64,000 nt of DNA from Sphingobium psychrophilum (GTDB lineage Bacteria; Pseudomonadota; Alphaproteobacteria; Sphingomonadales; Sphingomonadaceae). Each line of letters opens with the position of its first letter. Position 1 is the first letter of the stretch. Made by a program: the position numbers and the translations under genes. The notes below the pieces were generated by a model. That model did not search any database and was not told the origin of the DNA. It worked only from the letters and a program-made list of their open reading frames with translations. This document shows, in pieces, positions 63,894 through 64,000 of this stretch. The DNA lies in assembly GCF_012927105.1 (NCBI RefSeq), contig NZ_JABBFV010000004.1, positions 269,065 through 333,064 of the forward strand, given 5' to 3'.

Positions 63894-64000
63894 TTATCCG
63901 ATGAAATTTCATAGTCTTGCGATGCGACGCGCGAATAGCTGGATGGAAGCTATGAACAGCCACGCAGTTGCCGATGCGATGGTCTGTTCAAAGTCCTTGG
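63865..64000 (+). pseudogene. Possible out-of-frame C-terminal continuation of the ParA-like gene (cut by window end)
   Basis: A second frame opens at 63865, overlaps the end of the ParA-like reading and stays open to the window edge. It encodes ...WMEAMNSHAVADAMVCSKSL, whose VADA...S..LG-like wording fits the C-terminal region of ParA-type ATPases. A single-base indel near 63870-63890 would join the two. Alternatively it is a separate short gene; the window is too short to tell. Confidence 0.4.

Overview
The window is a GC-rich alphaproteobacterial chromosome segment, most likely from Sphingomonadaceae (Sphingobium or Sphingomonas type). Three things point there: alphaproteobacterial gene orders (tpiA-secG-pyrG, xseB-ispA, pyrH-frr-uppS-cdsA-dxr-rseP-bamA-skp-fabZ); an envelope cluster that lacks lpxD, lpxA and lpxB, as expected of a lineage whose outer membrane carries glycosphingolipids instead of LPS; and two LexA boxes of the alphaproteobacterial form GTTC-N7-GTTC. 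No rRNA, CRISPR array, insertion sequence or prophage was seen. The only RNA gene found is one tRNA-Ala(CGC).

Layout. 0-7 kb: pyrG, secG and tpiA on the minus strand, then ppiD-like and trpE on the plus strand. 7-13 kb: extensin-like protein, Nudix hydrolase, tRNA-Ala, two small membrane proteins, queA, a periplasmic cyclophilin, and coaD-ispA-xseB. 13-21.5 kb: a lipoprotein, an unknown protein, purL, a GIY-YIG nuclease gene set between direct repeats, a methyltransferase, a DUF418 protein, bfd-bfr, mutT and two Flp pilins. 21.6-29 kb: an M48 protease, accA, xerD, a secreted protein of unknown function with a small membrane partner, then aroK-aroB. 29-39 kb: rpmE and the long envelope/isoprenoid/translation operon from fabZ back to pyrH. 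39-44 kb: a secreted KatG and a cytochrome c on the plus strand, lying between tsf-rpsB and pyrH-frr, which are usually adjacent. 44-49 kb: a small membrane protein with a LexA-type promoter, pssA-psd, icd and a GNAT-nitrilase fusion. 49-55 kb: an AT-rich RipA-like membrane protein, glmS, a VapBC module with its operator, a metallophosphoesterase and glmU. 55-64 kb: gph, an enoyl-CoA hydratase, a UrcA-family protein, a gene-poor stretch with small membrane proteins, uvrA with a LexA box, and an AT-rich ParA-like gene that seems frameshifted at the window edge.

Most of the content is housekeeping: phospholipid synthesis (cdsA, pssA, psd), undecaprenyl and isoprenoid supply (dxr, ispA, uppS), outer-membrane assembly (bamA, skp, rseP), UDP-GlcNAc synthesis (glmS, glmU), the shikimate and tryptophan pathways (aroK, aroB, trpE), nucleotides (pyrG, pyrH, purL) and translation (rpsB, tsf, frr, rpmE). 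Accessory signals are small insertions between these blocks and several families of palindromic intergenic repeats. The points I rate highest are the LexA-controlled small membrane protein at 43.8-44.1 kb, the composite hairpin repeat with compensatory base changes (11.3 and 21.5 kb), the repeat-flanked GIY-YIG gene, and the periplasmic KatG-cytochrome c insert.
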